Source: Lachnospiraceae bacterium
GTDB taxonomy: Bacteria; Bacillota; Clostridia; Lachnospirales; Lachnospiraceae
NCBI GenBank assembly: GCA_028693165.1
Contig: JAQUVX010000004.1
Coordinates: forward strand, 124,001 to 188,000
Direction of reading: 5' to 3'
DNA length: 64,000 nucleotides
Below the pieces are notes generated by a model. It was not told the origin of the DNA, ran no database searches, and was given only the letters and a program-made list of their open reading frames with translations. Both the position numbers and the translations under genes were made by a program. This document shows, piece by piece, positions 33,661 to 42,353 of this stretch (positions are counted from its first letter, which is position 1; each line of letters starts with the position of its first letter).

Positions 33661-35172
33661 ATGGCAGAAGACAATATCTTGGAATTCAGGAATATTTTAA
33701 AGGTGTTTCCAGGAGTGGTGGCGCTGAAGGACATTACCTTCAGCATAAAACGAGGATGCGTGCATGTCATTATGGGGGAGAATGGTGCGGGAAAGTCTAC
33801 CTTGATGAAAATCATCAGCGGGGCGCATGAACCAGATGGCGGAGAGCTGCTGCTGGATGGAAAAAAGGTGAGCTTCAAAACCCCGCAGGAAGCAAGGGAA
33901 AATCATATTGCTATGATTTATCAGGAACTCCAATATGTACCTATGTTTAGCGTCCAGGAATTTCTTATGATGGGACGTGAGCCGGAGTGCAGGGTCAAGG
34001 GGTTCATCGACTGGAAGAGCCTGAGGGCGCAGGCACAGAAAATCCTCGATTTGGGTAGTCTTCATTACGATTTGGACAAAAAGCTTGGTGAGCTATCGGT
34101 TTCAGATATTCAGCTCCTTGAGATTACCAGAGCTATTTCTTTTGATGCGCGAATCATCATCATGGATGAACCGACATCTGCTTTGACACAGAGCGAGGTA
34201 GACAGGCTATTTGAAAATATCAGAAAACTGAAAGCGCAGGGAATTACCATCTTGTATATTTCCCACAAGATGGATGAGATTTTTAAGATTGGCGATTATA
34301 TCACGGTTATGCGTGACGGAACCTATATTGACACCAGAAAAACAGAAGAGTACACAATGGAAAGTCTGATACGCCAGATGGTCGGACGGGAGATTTCGGA
34401 TGTTTATCCCAAGGAACAGATTGAAATTGGAAAAACAGTGTTTGAGGTAAAACATTATTCTACCTGGTATACCGGAGTCCACGATATCAATTTCCATGTA
34501 CGAGAACGTGAGATTCTGGGAATTGCAGGACTTATGGGAGCTGGAAGAACGGAACTGGTATCGGCGCTGTTTGGTCTGGATCGGGGAGAAGGAACCGTGA
34601 TCATGGACGGCAGGGAGATCAAAGTCAAGAACGTAAGAGGTGCGTTAAAGCACGGATTGATGATGGCAACAGAAGATAGGAGACGGATGGGAATTGTCGG
34701 CTGCAGAAGTATTCTGGAGAATATATCGCTGCCAAATCTATCGCGAATCAGTTATTTTGGATTTCTTGATAAGAGGAAAGAGCAGAAAGCGGTATCCGAA
34801 ATGTTTCAAAAACTGAAGATCAAAGCGCCAAACATGAACGTTGCAGTATCGACTCTAAGCGGAGGAAACCAGCAAAAGGTGGTTTTGAGTAAGTGGCTTT
34901 TGTCAAAGCCCAGGGTACTGATCCTGGATGATCCGACCAGAGGAATTGACGTGTCTGCCAAATATGAGATCTATCGTCTGATGATGGAGATGGCTAAATC
35001 CGGCATTTCTATTATCATGATATCTTCGGAGCTGCCGGAATTAATCGGAATGTGTGACAGAGTTTATACCATGTACGAGGGCAGATTCACAGGAGAGATC
35101 AGCAGGCAGGAATTTACACAGGAGAGAATCATGGAGCATATGACAGGAGGGGAAAATAATGAGTCAAAATAA
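33661..35172 (+). CDS. ABC importer ATP-binding protein (RbsA/MglA type)
   Basis: A 503-residue double ATPase of the carbohydrate uptake family 2. The first half has Walker A GENGAGKST, a signature region LSVSDIQLLEI and Walker B IIIMDEPTS; the second half has the degenerate Walker A of this family (GLMGAGRTEL), signature LSGGNQQKVVLSKWL and LILDDPTRG. This type works with one permease and one binding protein, both encoded next. It energises uptake of a monosaccharide-like or other small polar substrate. Confidence 0.95.
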   Translation: MAEDNILEFRNILKVFPGVVALKDITFSIKRGCVHVIMGENGAGKSTLMKIISGAHEPDGGELLLDGKKVSFKTPQEARENHIAMIYQELQYVPMFSVQEFLMMGREPECRVKGFIDWKSLRAQAQKILDLGSLHYDLDKKLGELSVSDIQLLEITRAISFDARIIIMDEPTSALTQSEVDRLFENIRKLKAQGITILYISHKMDEIFKIGDYITVMRDGTYIDTRKTEEYTMESLIRQMVGREISDVYPKEQIEIGKTVFEVKHYSTWYTGVHDINFHVREREILGIAGLMGAGRTELVSALFGLDRGEGTVIMDGREIKVKNVRGALKHGLMMATEDRRRMGIVGCRSILENISLPNLSRISYFGFLDKRKEQKAVSEMFQKLKIKAPNMNVAVSTLSGGNQQKVVLSKWLLSKPRVLILDDPTRGIDVSAKYEIYRLMMEMAKSGISIIMISSELPELIGMCDRVYTMYEGRFTGEISRQEFTQERIMEHMTGGENNESK

Positions 35173-36139
35173 ATCCAGTGGAAAAACAGTGAACTGGTCA
35201 GCGATATTAAATAAATATGCGATTCATATTGTACTGATTGTGCTTTTTGTTGTTGGTACGTTGGCATCAGATAACTTTCTGACCTTGAAGAACATAACGA
35301 ATATATTGCGTCAGGTCAGCGTGCAGTGTGTTCTTGCGTTTGGAATGACACTGCTCATTATCGGCGGCATGATTGACCTTTCTATGGGTGCGGTAGCTGC
35401 TCTGTCAGGATTTGTGGCCTGTGGCGTATATGTATCTACGAATCAGCTGATACCAGCTCTTTTGGCAGCGATCATTGTTTCTATGATGTGCGGCCTTGTA
35501 AATGGTGTCACAGTAACCTATTTTAAACTTCCGCCCTTTATCGCTACTATGGGTATGGATCTGGTGGCGAGAGGAATTGTGTATATATACAGCGGCGGCA
35601 ATCCGATTTATCAGATTGGAAGTTTTAATAAACTTTCGACAGGGTATCTGTTTGGCATTGTCCCCTTTCCGACGGTTGTGATGCTGCTTATATTCCTGAT
35701 CACGTTAGTGCTGCTGAGAAAAACCAAGATAGGGCGCCAGATATATGCGGTGGGCGGCAATGAAGAAGCAGCGAGGGCTTCCGGGATCAGCGTAGAGAAA
35801 ACCAAGATAAAAACATATCTGATCAGTTCCTGTTTTGTGGCAATTGCCGGCTGCCTGCTGATGGCAAGATTAAACAGTGCTATGCCGGATGCAGCCAATG
35901 GCTATCACGCGGATGCAGTGGCAGCGGCTGTCATCGGAGGAACTGCTTTCAGCGGTGGCATCGGAACGGCTTCGGGGACGTTAATCGGTGGTTTGATTGT
36001 TGGAATCCTGGGCAATATTCTGGATTTGGTTGGTGTGCAAAGCTACATACAGCAGGTGATAAGGGGATCAATCATCATTGCAGCCGTAGCATGGGATATC
36101 AGTAGCAAAAACAGAAAAGTGAGGGTGGCTCACCGGTAA
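35159..36139 (+). CDS. ABC importer permease (RbsC type)
   Basis: A 326-residue membrane protein with about nine or ten helices, including the family blocks ALSGFVACGVYVSTN and GGNEEAARASGISV (the cytoplasmic loop contacting the ATPase) and GGTAFSGGIGTASGTLIGGLIVGIL. It overlaps the ATPase gene by 14 bases and has AGGAGGGG inside it. Confidence 0.95.
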   Translation: MSQNKSSGKTVNWSAILNKYAIHIVLIVLFVVGTLASDNFLTLKNITNILRQVSVQCVLAFGMTLLIIGGMIDLSMGAVAALSGFVACGVYVSTNQLIPALLAAIIVSMMCGLVNGVTVTYFKLPPFIATMGMDLVARGIVYIYSGGNPIYQIGSFNKLSTGYLFGIVPFPTVVMLLIFLITLVLLRKTKIGRQIYAVGGNEEAARASGISVEKTKIKTYLISSCFVAIAGCLLMARLNSAMPDAANGYHADAVAAAVIGGTAFSGGIGTASGTLIGGLIVGILGNILDLVGVQSYIQQVIRGSIIIAAVAWDISSKNRKVRVAHR

Positions 36140-36183
36140 GAATGACCGGCTGATTATAAACAAGAAAATAAGGAGAAAATGGG

Positions 36184-37224
36184 ATGAAGAAAAAAATGTT
36201 AGGGTTTATGGCGATGGTTATGGCAGGTGTTATGCTGATGACGGGATGCGCAGGAACGAAGGAGGCAGCTTCCGGCGCAGCGGTGGAAAGTCAGAAGGAA
36301 ACGGTGGCAGCGGAAGGCAAAGAAAAAAGCCCAGAGGGCAAGACCTATAAGGTGGCAGCAATTGTAAAGAGTCAGTCAGAGGTATGGGCGGCGTGGCTGT
36401 CAAAATCACTTCAGAACCGGGCCAAGGATTTTCCGGATATGGAAATCACCTTGTTTGACGCACAGAATGACCAGACTAAGACGGTACAGTATATCGAGAT
36501 GGCAGTGACACAGAAATTTGATCTGATTATTGTACAGAAGGTTGCAGCTTCGGATACCAATGAACTGTTCCAGTCCGTTGTAAATGATGATGGAATCCCG
36601 ATTATCGCAGTGAATATTCCTGTTGATGACGGTGTGACCTACAATATCCCGGCACCTAACTATGATCTGGGCTATACCATGGGAGAGGTTGCGGCTAAAA
36701 ATCTCCCGGAGAATGCTAACATACTGATCATGCGTGGAAAGGTAGTGGACGTAGAGCAGCAGAGATACAACGGACTGAAAGCAGCACTTTTAGATAAACG
36801 TCCTGACATTACCGTGCTGGATGAGAAAGTGGCAAACTATTCCAGAGATGAAGGCATGAAATTGATGGAAAACTGGCTGCAGGTATATCCTGATTTTGAC
36901 GGGCTGATTGCACTGTCTGATTCTATGGCGATCGGCGGTGTAGAAGCCTGCAAGGCAGTTCAGAATTTCAATTTTGATGAGGTGCAGATTTATGGTGTAG
37001 ATGGGTTGGCAGACAGCTGTCTGGCGATTAAAGACGGGAAGATGACGGCAACGGTTCTTCAGGATGCAGATCTTATGGCGAAGGAAGCAATTGAACTGGG
37101 GCATAAGATTTTGACTGGAGAGGTGACGGAGCGTCAGGACATTATGATCAAAACCGAAGTAATTGACAAGAGTAACGTGGACAGCTATATCGCAAAACAT
37201 AAAGAGAATGGAATTCTTGAATAG
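36184..37224 (+). CDS. Sugar-type ABC transporter substrate-binding lipoprotein
   Basis: A 346-residue lipoprotein with a type II signal peptide (lipobox MTGC, C24) and a flexible linker, then a periplasmic-binding-protein type 1 (RbsB-like) domain: VKSQSEVWAAWLSKSLQNRAKDFP, the hinge DLIIVQKVAASDTNELF, GLIALSDSMAIGGVEA and YGVDGLADSCLAIKDGKMTATVLQD. It captures the substrate for the ATPase/permease pair upstream. RBS AAGGAG precedes the ATG. Confidence 0.93.
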   Translation: MKKKMLGFMAMVMAGVMLMTGCAGTKEAASGAAVESQKETVAAEGKEKSPEGKTYKVAAIVKSQSEVWAAWLSKSLQNRAKDFPDMEITLFDAQNDQTKTVQYIEMAVTQKFDLIIVQKVAASDTNELFQSVVNDDGIPIIAVNIPVDDGVTYNIPAPNYDLGYTMGEVAAKNLPENANILIMRGKVVDVEQQRYNGLKAALLDKRPDITVLDEKVANYSRDEGMKLMENWLQVYPDFDGLIALSDSMAIGGVEACKAVQNFNFDEVQIYGVDGLADSCLAIKDGKMTATVLQDADLMAKEAIELGHKILTGEVTERQDIMIKTEVIDKSNVDSYIAKHKENGILE

Positions 37225-37241
37225 GAAAGAGGAACTTTTAA

Positions 37242-37979
37242 ATGAACAGTGAGAATCTGATTTTAGTTGAAATCAAAGATCATGTAATGACAATAACCAT
37301 TAACCGCCCTGAGGATAAGAATAGAATTGACCGGTATACGTGTGATGAAATTTCGAAAGCATTGGGGACGGTAAATCAAAATCCGGATATTAATGTTGTG
37401 GTCATTACGGGAAATCATGATTATTTTTGTACCGGTGGTCGTGTGGATGCGACTGCCGGACAGGATGAGCAGGATAAGTACATAAAAGCTGTAGCAGATA
37501 TGCAGAAAGCGCTGAGAGGAGTAGCAGTTCCATTGATTGCAGCTGTCGAGGGTGACTGCACGGCAGGCGGACATAACATCGTGATCCAGTCGGATATCGC
37601 AATCGGGAGAAAAGGTACTATCTATGGATTCCCAGAGGTAAAACGGGGTGGTTTCCCTATGTTTTCCATGTTGAATGTAATTGACACGATTCCAAAGAAA
37701 AAACTGTTGTATGCATGCTATACCGGGGAGACCTACACGGCGGAGGATGCAGTTGAGTATGGGGTTTTGACTTACGCGGTAGAAGAGGAGGAGTTTTGGC
37801 CAACGGTTTTGGAGGTGGTCGATCAGATCAAGACCAAGCCGAGAGATCTGATTTCTATCGGGCGCAGCGCTTACTATGCAATGAATTCAATGGATGATGA
37901 GGAACGCAACCGGTATGCGAAAGGGGCACTGGTGGATGTTTTAGAGGCCCAATCCAGATACCAGAAGGAAGCAGACTGA
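37242..37979 (+). CDS. Enoyl-CoA hydratase/isomerase (crotonase) family enzyme
   Basis: A 245-residue crotonase-fold protein. The oxyanion-hole regions are at FCTGGRVDA and EGDCTAGGHNIVIQSDIAI; the catalytic loop is GTIYGFPEVKRGGFP. Crotonases act on CoA thioesters (hydration, isomerisation, retro-Claisen or hydrolysis). No CoA ligase or transferase is encoded in the operon, so the thioester must come from elsewhere, or the enzyme acts on a free acid as some relatives do. Confidence 0.88.
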   Translation: MNSENLILVEIKDHVMTITINRPEDKNRIDRYTCDEISKALGTVNQNPDINVVVITGNHDYFCTGGRVDATAGQDEQDKYIKAVADMQKALRGVAVPLIAAVEGDCTAGGHNIVIQSDIAIGRKGTIYGFPEVKRGGFPMFSMLNVIDTIPKKKLLYACYTGETYTAEDAVEYGVLTYAVEEEEFWPTVLEVVDQIKTKPRDLISIGRSAYYAMNSMDDEERNRYAKGALVDVLEAQSRYQKEAD

Positions 37980-38013
37980 CGACGAAACTCAAATTGTAGA
38001 AAGTGGTGATTTT

Positions 38014-38367
38014 ATGATACGTCGCAATGACGAGATTAATAAGATACGAAAACCAAGCCCGTTTCAGGGATTGGGGGAAATTACGGTAAGAGAGTTGTTA
38101 AATGGGCCGGAGGAGATGTATCATCAGGGCCGTGTATTTGCCCACACGACGGTTTACCCGGGTTCAGCCATTGGCTATCACATTCATGACAGGGAATCGG
38201 AAACGTATTATATTTTGAGTGGCAAGGCAAAATATAACGATAATGGCAGCGAAGTTATCTTGCATCCGGGAGATGTCGCGTTTACAGGGACGGGAGAAGG
38301 ACACGGAATTGAAGCGATGGGGGAAGAACCGGTAGAGATGATTGCATTGATTTTATATCTGGATTAA
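38014..38367 (+). CDS. Single-domain cupin
   Basis: A 117-residue cupin, last gene of the operon. Motif one is GYHIHDRESETYYILSGKA, motif two PGDVAFTGTGEGHGIEAMGEEP, so a metal site of two or three histidines and a glutamate is intact. It may isomerise or bind an intermediate. Its stop codon lies inside the right 34-bp direct repeat. Confidence 0.87.
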   Translation: MIRRNDEINKIRKPSPFQGLGEITVRELLNGPEEMYHQGRVFAHTTVYPGSAIGYHIHDRESETYYILSGKAKYNDNGSEVILHPGDVAFTGTGEGHGIEAMGEEPVEMIALILYLD

Positions 38368-38395
38368 GTCCGTTTATTAGTGTTTCGTGAAGAAG
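38362..38395 (+). repeat. 34-bp direct repeat, right copy
   Basis: Identical to 29610-29643, same strand. It starts with the last codon and stop of the cupin gene (GAT TAA) and runs into a hairpin. Confidence 0.95.
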
Positions 38396-38429
38396 GGGCG
38401 GACCGCGCAGAGCGGTTTGCCCCTTCTTC
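38389..38429. terminator. Hairpin after the cupin gene
   Basis: Stem GAAGAAGGGGC/GCCCCTTCTTC with an inner ACCGC/GCGGT helix. No T run follows on the + strand, so termination is probable rather than certain. Confidence 0.55.
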
Positions 38430-38443
38430 GTGCCCCTTACATC

Positions 38444-39250
38444 CTAAACCCGATGAAGCAGCCAGTTAACAGCATCCTGAATAACTTCATCCTTACAGTA
38501 TTCATTGAAGATCTCGTGGAAAAGTCCGCCGTAGATCTTCATCTCGCGGTCTTTGGAAGGTGCAGCAGCGAAGAATTCGTAGGTGTCCTGCACGGATACC
38601 AGACCGTCCTTCTCACCGTGCATCATCAGCACCGGGTAATGGAAGTCCCTGACTGCATCGGCAAACCAGTCAATGCCGCCGCAGATGGCATAGCAGAGAC
38701 CGGCGGAGAAGGTCTTGCGGTTGTAGGGATCTTTGCCATACCAGTCAACGACCTCTGCGACGGAGCACACGCCTGCGCCCAGTTCATTTGGAAGCTGCTG
38801 GTGCGGATCTAAATCCTTGGGTACGCTGGTGATCAGCTTTCCGAGATCTCTGGTCAGCGCGCCGCTGGTGATGATGCCGCGGAGCCTGCGGCCGGGATAT
38901 TTCGCGCCATAGAGCGATACGGCAAAGCCGCCCATGCTGTGTCCCAGCAGGAATACCGGAAGTTCAGGATTCTCTGCAATCGCCATCTGTACCACCTGAT
39001 CCACATCGTCCAGCATCTCATGAAAATCCGCATAATAGGCGCACTCCCCTTCTGAGCGCCCATGTCCCCGGTGGTCGAACCGGTACGTGCCAATTCCTGC
39101 TTTATGAAACTGTTCTGCCAGGTAATCATACCGCCCCTGGTGCTCGCACAGGCCATGTACGACAACACATACGGCCTTCGCATCCGCAGCCACCTCTTTG
39201 TTCAGATACAACTTTGTGCCGTCAAACGAAGAAAACATGGTTGATTCCAT
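38444..39250 (-). CDS. Alpha/beta hydrolase, monoacylglycerol-lipase-like
   Basis: A 268-residue serine hydrolase. The oxyanion region is VVVHGLCEHQGRYDYLAE, the nucleophile elbow GHSMGG, the acid D in MHGEKDGLVS and the His in GGLFHEIFNE, the set typical of monoacylglycerol lipases and lysophospholipases. No signal peptide. The start at 39250 has GGAGG upstream; a TTG at 39265 was rejected because it overlaps that RBS. It stands outside the repeat-bounded block, convergent to the cupin gene. Confidence 0.88.
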   Translation of the reverse strand: MESTMFSSFDGTKLYLNKEVAADAKAVCVVVHGLCEHQGRYDYLAEQFHKAGIGTYRFDHRGHGRSEGECAYYADFHEMLDDVDQVVQMAIAENPELPVFLLGHSMGGFAVSLYGAKYPGRRLRGIITSGALTRDLGKLITSVPKDLDPHQQLPNELGAGVCSVAEVVDWYGKDPYNRKTFSAGLCYAICGGIDWFADAVRDFHYPVLMMHGEKDGLVSVQDTYEFFAAAPSKDREMKIYGGLFHEIFNEYCKDEVIQDAVNWLLHRV

Positions 39251-39362
39251 AAGCCTTTCCTCCAATCATTATATTGATGATTCTATTATATATCATAATC
39301 TGTCAATGCACAAATATGGAAATGCGAAGTGGTTCGTTAATCGCTTGTTAATGTTTTGTGAA

Positions 39363-39398
39363 GAAGTCCGTCAGGCGGTTGACGAACTTCCTTTTTTA
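39363..39398 (+). terminator. Terminator-like hairpin related to the direct repeat
   Basis: Stem GAAGTCCGTCA/TGACGAACTTC (one mismatch) followed by CTTTTTT. The bases before it (TGTTTTGTGAAGAAGTCCGTC) resemble the left 34-bp repeat plus the trpS terminator, making this a third, diverged copy. It overlaps the -35 box of the next promoter. Confidence 0.6.
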
Positions 39399-39407
39399 GG
39401 ATATATT
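39379..39407 (+). promoter_or_regulatory. Promoter of the riboswitch-ATPase transcript
   Basis: TTGACG (39379-39384), 17-base spacer, TATATT (39402-39407). The start point would fall just before the first helix of the riboswitch. Confidence 0.7.
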
Positions 39408-39419
39408 GAGAATACGAAA

Positions 39420-39569
39420 GCATCAAAAGGGAGTAATCAGAAATACACGGTCAACATACGCGGCTGCGCAAGCGGCCTGGTCGTGTATACCGCCTGAATC
39501 CGAGGCTGCGCAGAACATACAGAGGCGCGGTTCGGAGCACGGGATATTGGGTGATGAGACTTTTCATGC
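39420..39569 (+). promoter_or_regulatory. Manganese riboswitch (yybP-ykoY type)
   Basis: The 5' strand GCATCAAAAG (39420-39429) pairs with CTTTTCATGC (39560-39569) to close helix P1. Directly inside are the conserved loop AGGGAGTAATC and, at the 3' side, GATGAGAC; between them is GGTCAACATACG. This layout matches the yybP-ykoY class, which binds Mn2+. The 3' strand of P1 is also the left arm of the terminator hairpin at 39558-39606, so metal binding should block termination and switch the ATPase gene on. Confidence 0.82.
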
Positions 39570-39606
39570 ATGAAATTTATTTTCATGCATGAAAGGTCTT
39601 TTTTAT
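39558..39606 (+). terminator. Riboswitch expression-platform terminator
   Basis: Stem of about 18 bp (GACTTTTCATGCATGAAA with TTTCATGCATGAAAGGTC), loop TTTAT, T run from 39599. It shares bases 39560-39569 with riboswitch helix P1. Confidence 0.9.
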
Positions 39607-39636
39607 TATATATCTTAGAAGAGAGAGGGAGAGCAG

Positions 39637-42243
39637 ATGAAAACATGGTATCAGAGTTCATCGGAAGAGGTTGTGCGCGGCACTGGAAGTTCCAGAGCCG
39701 GATTGACAGAGGCAGAAGTAGAAAAGCGGCTCGGGGAATATGGGGATAATACCTTGCAGGAGAGCGGCAGGAAGAAAGCATGGCAGGTGTTCCTGGAGCA
39801 GTTTCAGGATCTTTTAGTCGTCATACTGATCGTGGCGGCTGTGATTTCCATGCTGTCTGATAATGTGGAGAGTACGATCGTCATTTTTGCGGTAATCATT
39901 ATGAATGCAATTTTGGGCACGGTGCAGCATGAGAAGGCAGAGAAGTCTCTGGACAGCTTAAAACAGCTGTCGGCCCCGGTTGCGCGGCTGATCCGGGATG
40001 GAAAGCAGCTGGAAGTTCCGTCTGCGCAGATCGTTCCCGGAGATGTGGTTATGCTGGAGGCGGGAGATGTGGCAGCGGCGGACGGGAGAGTGCTGGAGAG
40101 CTACCATCTTCAGATCAATGAGAGCTCGCTGACCGGAGAATCCGAGAGTGTGGAGAAACAGGTCGATGCATTGACGGGTACAGAAGAAATCCCGTTGGCG
40201 GAGCAGACCAATATGGTGTTTTCCGGTTCGCTGGTCACAGGCGGACGCGGCCTGATGGTCGTCACTGCGACCGGTATGGAGACGGAGATCGGAAAAATTG
40301 CCTCACTGATGAATGCCACCGGAACGAAGAAGACGCCGCTGCAGATCAGCCTGGATCAGTTCAGCGGCAAGCTGGCGGCTGTGATTATGGTCATCTGTGC
40401 GATGGTCTTTGCCCTCAGTTTGTATCGGCGGATGCCGGTGCTGGATTCGCTGATGTTTGCGGTTGCTCTGGCGGTGGCGGCAATTCCGGAGGCTCTGGGC
40501 TCTATCGTGACGATCGTGCAGGCCATGGGAACGCAGCGCATGGCAAAGGAACATGCGATCATCAAGGATTTGAAAGCGGTAGAAAGTCTGGGCTGTGTGT
40601 CGGTCATCTGCTCGGATAAGACAGGAACTCTGACCCAGAACCGCATGACGGTTCAGGCGGTATTTGTGGACGGAGCAGAATTGATGCCGGCGCAGCTTAA
40701 TCCGTATCATCAGGTTCACCGCTATCTGCTGTACGATGCAGTTTTGAATAATGATGCATCAGGACTCATGGGCGATCCGACGGAGCAGGCGCTTTTGGCA
40801 CTGGGAGAACAGGCGGGAATCCACATCGAGGAGGAGCAGCAGCGGATGCCGAGACTGGGCGAAATCCCGTTCGATTCGGATCGAAAGCTGATGAGTACGA
40901 TACATCAGGTGGACGGCAGTTTTCTGCTGTTTACCAAGGGTGCCATGGATGTGCTGCTGGAACGGTCCAGCCATATTTTGACGGAAGACGGGTTAAAACC
41001 CCTGACAGGGGCCTGGAAGCAGCGGCTTCAGGAACAGAACCGTGCCTGGTCGGAGCAGGGCCTGCGGGTGCTGGCGATGGCTTATAAGGAACTGGATCAG
41101 CAGCCGGATATGAGGGCGTGTGGTCTGGAGATGGAACAGGATTACATGTTTCTGGGGATGACGGCCATGCAGGATCCGCCGCGGATCGAATCGAGACCGG
41201 CGGTTGCAAGCGCAAAGCGCGCAGGAATCCGGACGATTATGATTACCGGAGATCATCGGATCACCGCGGAGGCGATTGCGCGGAAGATCGGAATCTTCGA
41301 GGAAGGCGATATGGCTGTGACCGGTCTGGAGCTGGATCATATGAGTGAAGACCAGCTGCAGCAGAATCTTGAGACGATCTCGGTCTATGCGCGCGTTTCG
41401 CCGGAGCATAAGATCCGGATCGTGGATGCCTGGCAGTCGCGCGGCAACATCGTGGCGATGACCGGGGATGGGGTCAATGATGCCCCGGCACTGAAGAAGG
41501 CGGATATCGGCGTTGCCATGGGCATTACCGGAACAGAGGTGTCAAAGGATGCGGCAGCGATGATTTTGACGGATGATAATTTTGCCACCATCATCAAGGC
41601 GGTGTCCAATGGACGAAATGTGTACCGCAATATTCGTCATGCGATTCAGTTTCTGCTCTCCGGCAATATGGCGGGAATTTTCAGTGTCCTGTATACTTCG
41701 CTGCTGGCGCTGCCGATGCCGTTTGCGCCGGTGCATCTGCTCTTTATCAACCTGCTGACGGATTCGCTTCCGGCCATTGCCATCGGCATGGAGCCGCAGG
41801 AGGAAGGACTGCTCGAGCAGCCGCCGAGAGACCCGAAGGAAGGCATTTTGACGGGGCCATTTCTGGGACGCATCATGGTGCAGGGAGGGCTGATCGCGAT
41901 CGCGACGATGCTGGCTTATCATGCGGGGCTTGCGACCGGAGGAGCCGGAACCGCTAGTACCATGGCATTCGCGGCACTGACGCTGGCGCGGCTGTTCCAT
42001 GGATTTAACTGCAGAAGCGACCATTCGATCATGCGTATCGGTTTTGGCAGCAACCTCTGGAGTGTGATGGCGTTTGAGGCCGGGGTCGTGCTTTTGGCGG
42101 CGGTATTGTTCCTGCCGGGACTTCAGGTGCTCTTTGCGGTAGCGGATTTGAGCCTGCAGCAGGTTCTTACGGTGGTGGCACTGGCGTTTTTGCCAACCGT
42201 GGTAATTCAGATTTTCAAAACGATCAAAGAGGCACTTGGATAA
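39637..42243 (+). CDS. P-type cation-transporting ATPase, probable Mn2+ exporter
   Basis: An 868-residue P2-type ATPase of the SERCA/PMCA group with an N-terminal actuator region (INESSLTGESE), about ten helices, the phosphorylation site SDKTGTLTQ (D327), and the hinge MTGDGVNDAPALKKADIGVAMG. Helix 4 contains AIPEALGS, and helix 6 region NLLTDSLPAIAIG, both ion-binding positions. Family annotation would be calcium pump, but a manganese riboswitch controls the gene, as for known Mn2+ efflux ATPases, so Mn2+ (perhaps also Ca2+) is the likely ion. RBS GAGGGAGAG precedes the ATG. Confidence 0.92.
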   Translation: MKTWYQSSSEEVVRGTGSSRAGLTEAEVEKRLGEYGDNTLQESGRKKAWQVFLEQFQDLLVVILIVAAVISMLSDNVESTIVIFAVIIMNAILGTVQHEKAEKSLDSLKQLSAPVARLIRDGKQLEVPSAQIVPGDVVMLEAGDVAAADGRVLESYHLQINESSLTGESESVEKQVDALTGTEEIPLAEQTNMVFSGSLVTGGRGLMVVTATGMETEIGKIASLMNATGTKKTPLQISLDQFSGKLAAVIMVICAMVFALSLYRRMPVLDSLMFAVALAVAAIPEALGSIVTIVQAMGTQRMAKEHAIIKDLKAVESLGCVSVICSDKTGTLTQNRMTVQAVFVDGAELMPAQLNPYHQVHRYLLYDAVLNNDASGLMGDPTEQALLALGEQAGIHIEEEQQRMPRLGEIPFDSDRKLMSTIHQVDGSFLLFTKGAMDVLLERSSHILTEDGLKPLTGAWKQRLQEQNRAWSEQGLRVLAMAYKELDQQPDMRACGLEMEQDYMFLGMTAMQDPPRIESRPAVASAKRAGIRTIMITGDHRITAEAIARKIGIFEEGDMAVTGLELDHMSEDQLQQNLETISVYARVSPEHKIRIVDAWQSRGNIVAMTGDGVNDAPALKKADIGVAMGITGTEVSKDAAAMILTDDNFATIIKAVSNGRNVYRNIRHAIQFLLSGNMAGIFSVLYTSLLALPMPFAPVHLLFINLLTDSLPAIAIGMEPQEEGLLEQPPRDPKEGILTGPFLGRIMVQGGLIAIATMLAYHAGLATGGAGTASTMAFAALTLARLFHGFNCRSDHSIMRIGFGSNLWSVMAFEAGVVLLAAVLFLPGLQVLFAVADLSLQQVLTVVALAFLPTVVIQIFKTIKEALG

Positions 42244-42353
42244 AGAACTCCGGGGCACAAACCGGGTAAAAGGGATTGCAACCACCGAATTTATGCGGTA
42301 TACTTTCATAAGAGATGAGGCGTCCGACAGGCCGCCGCAAACAGGAGGCAATT

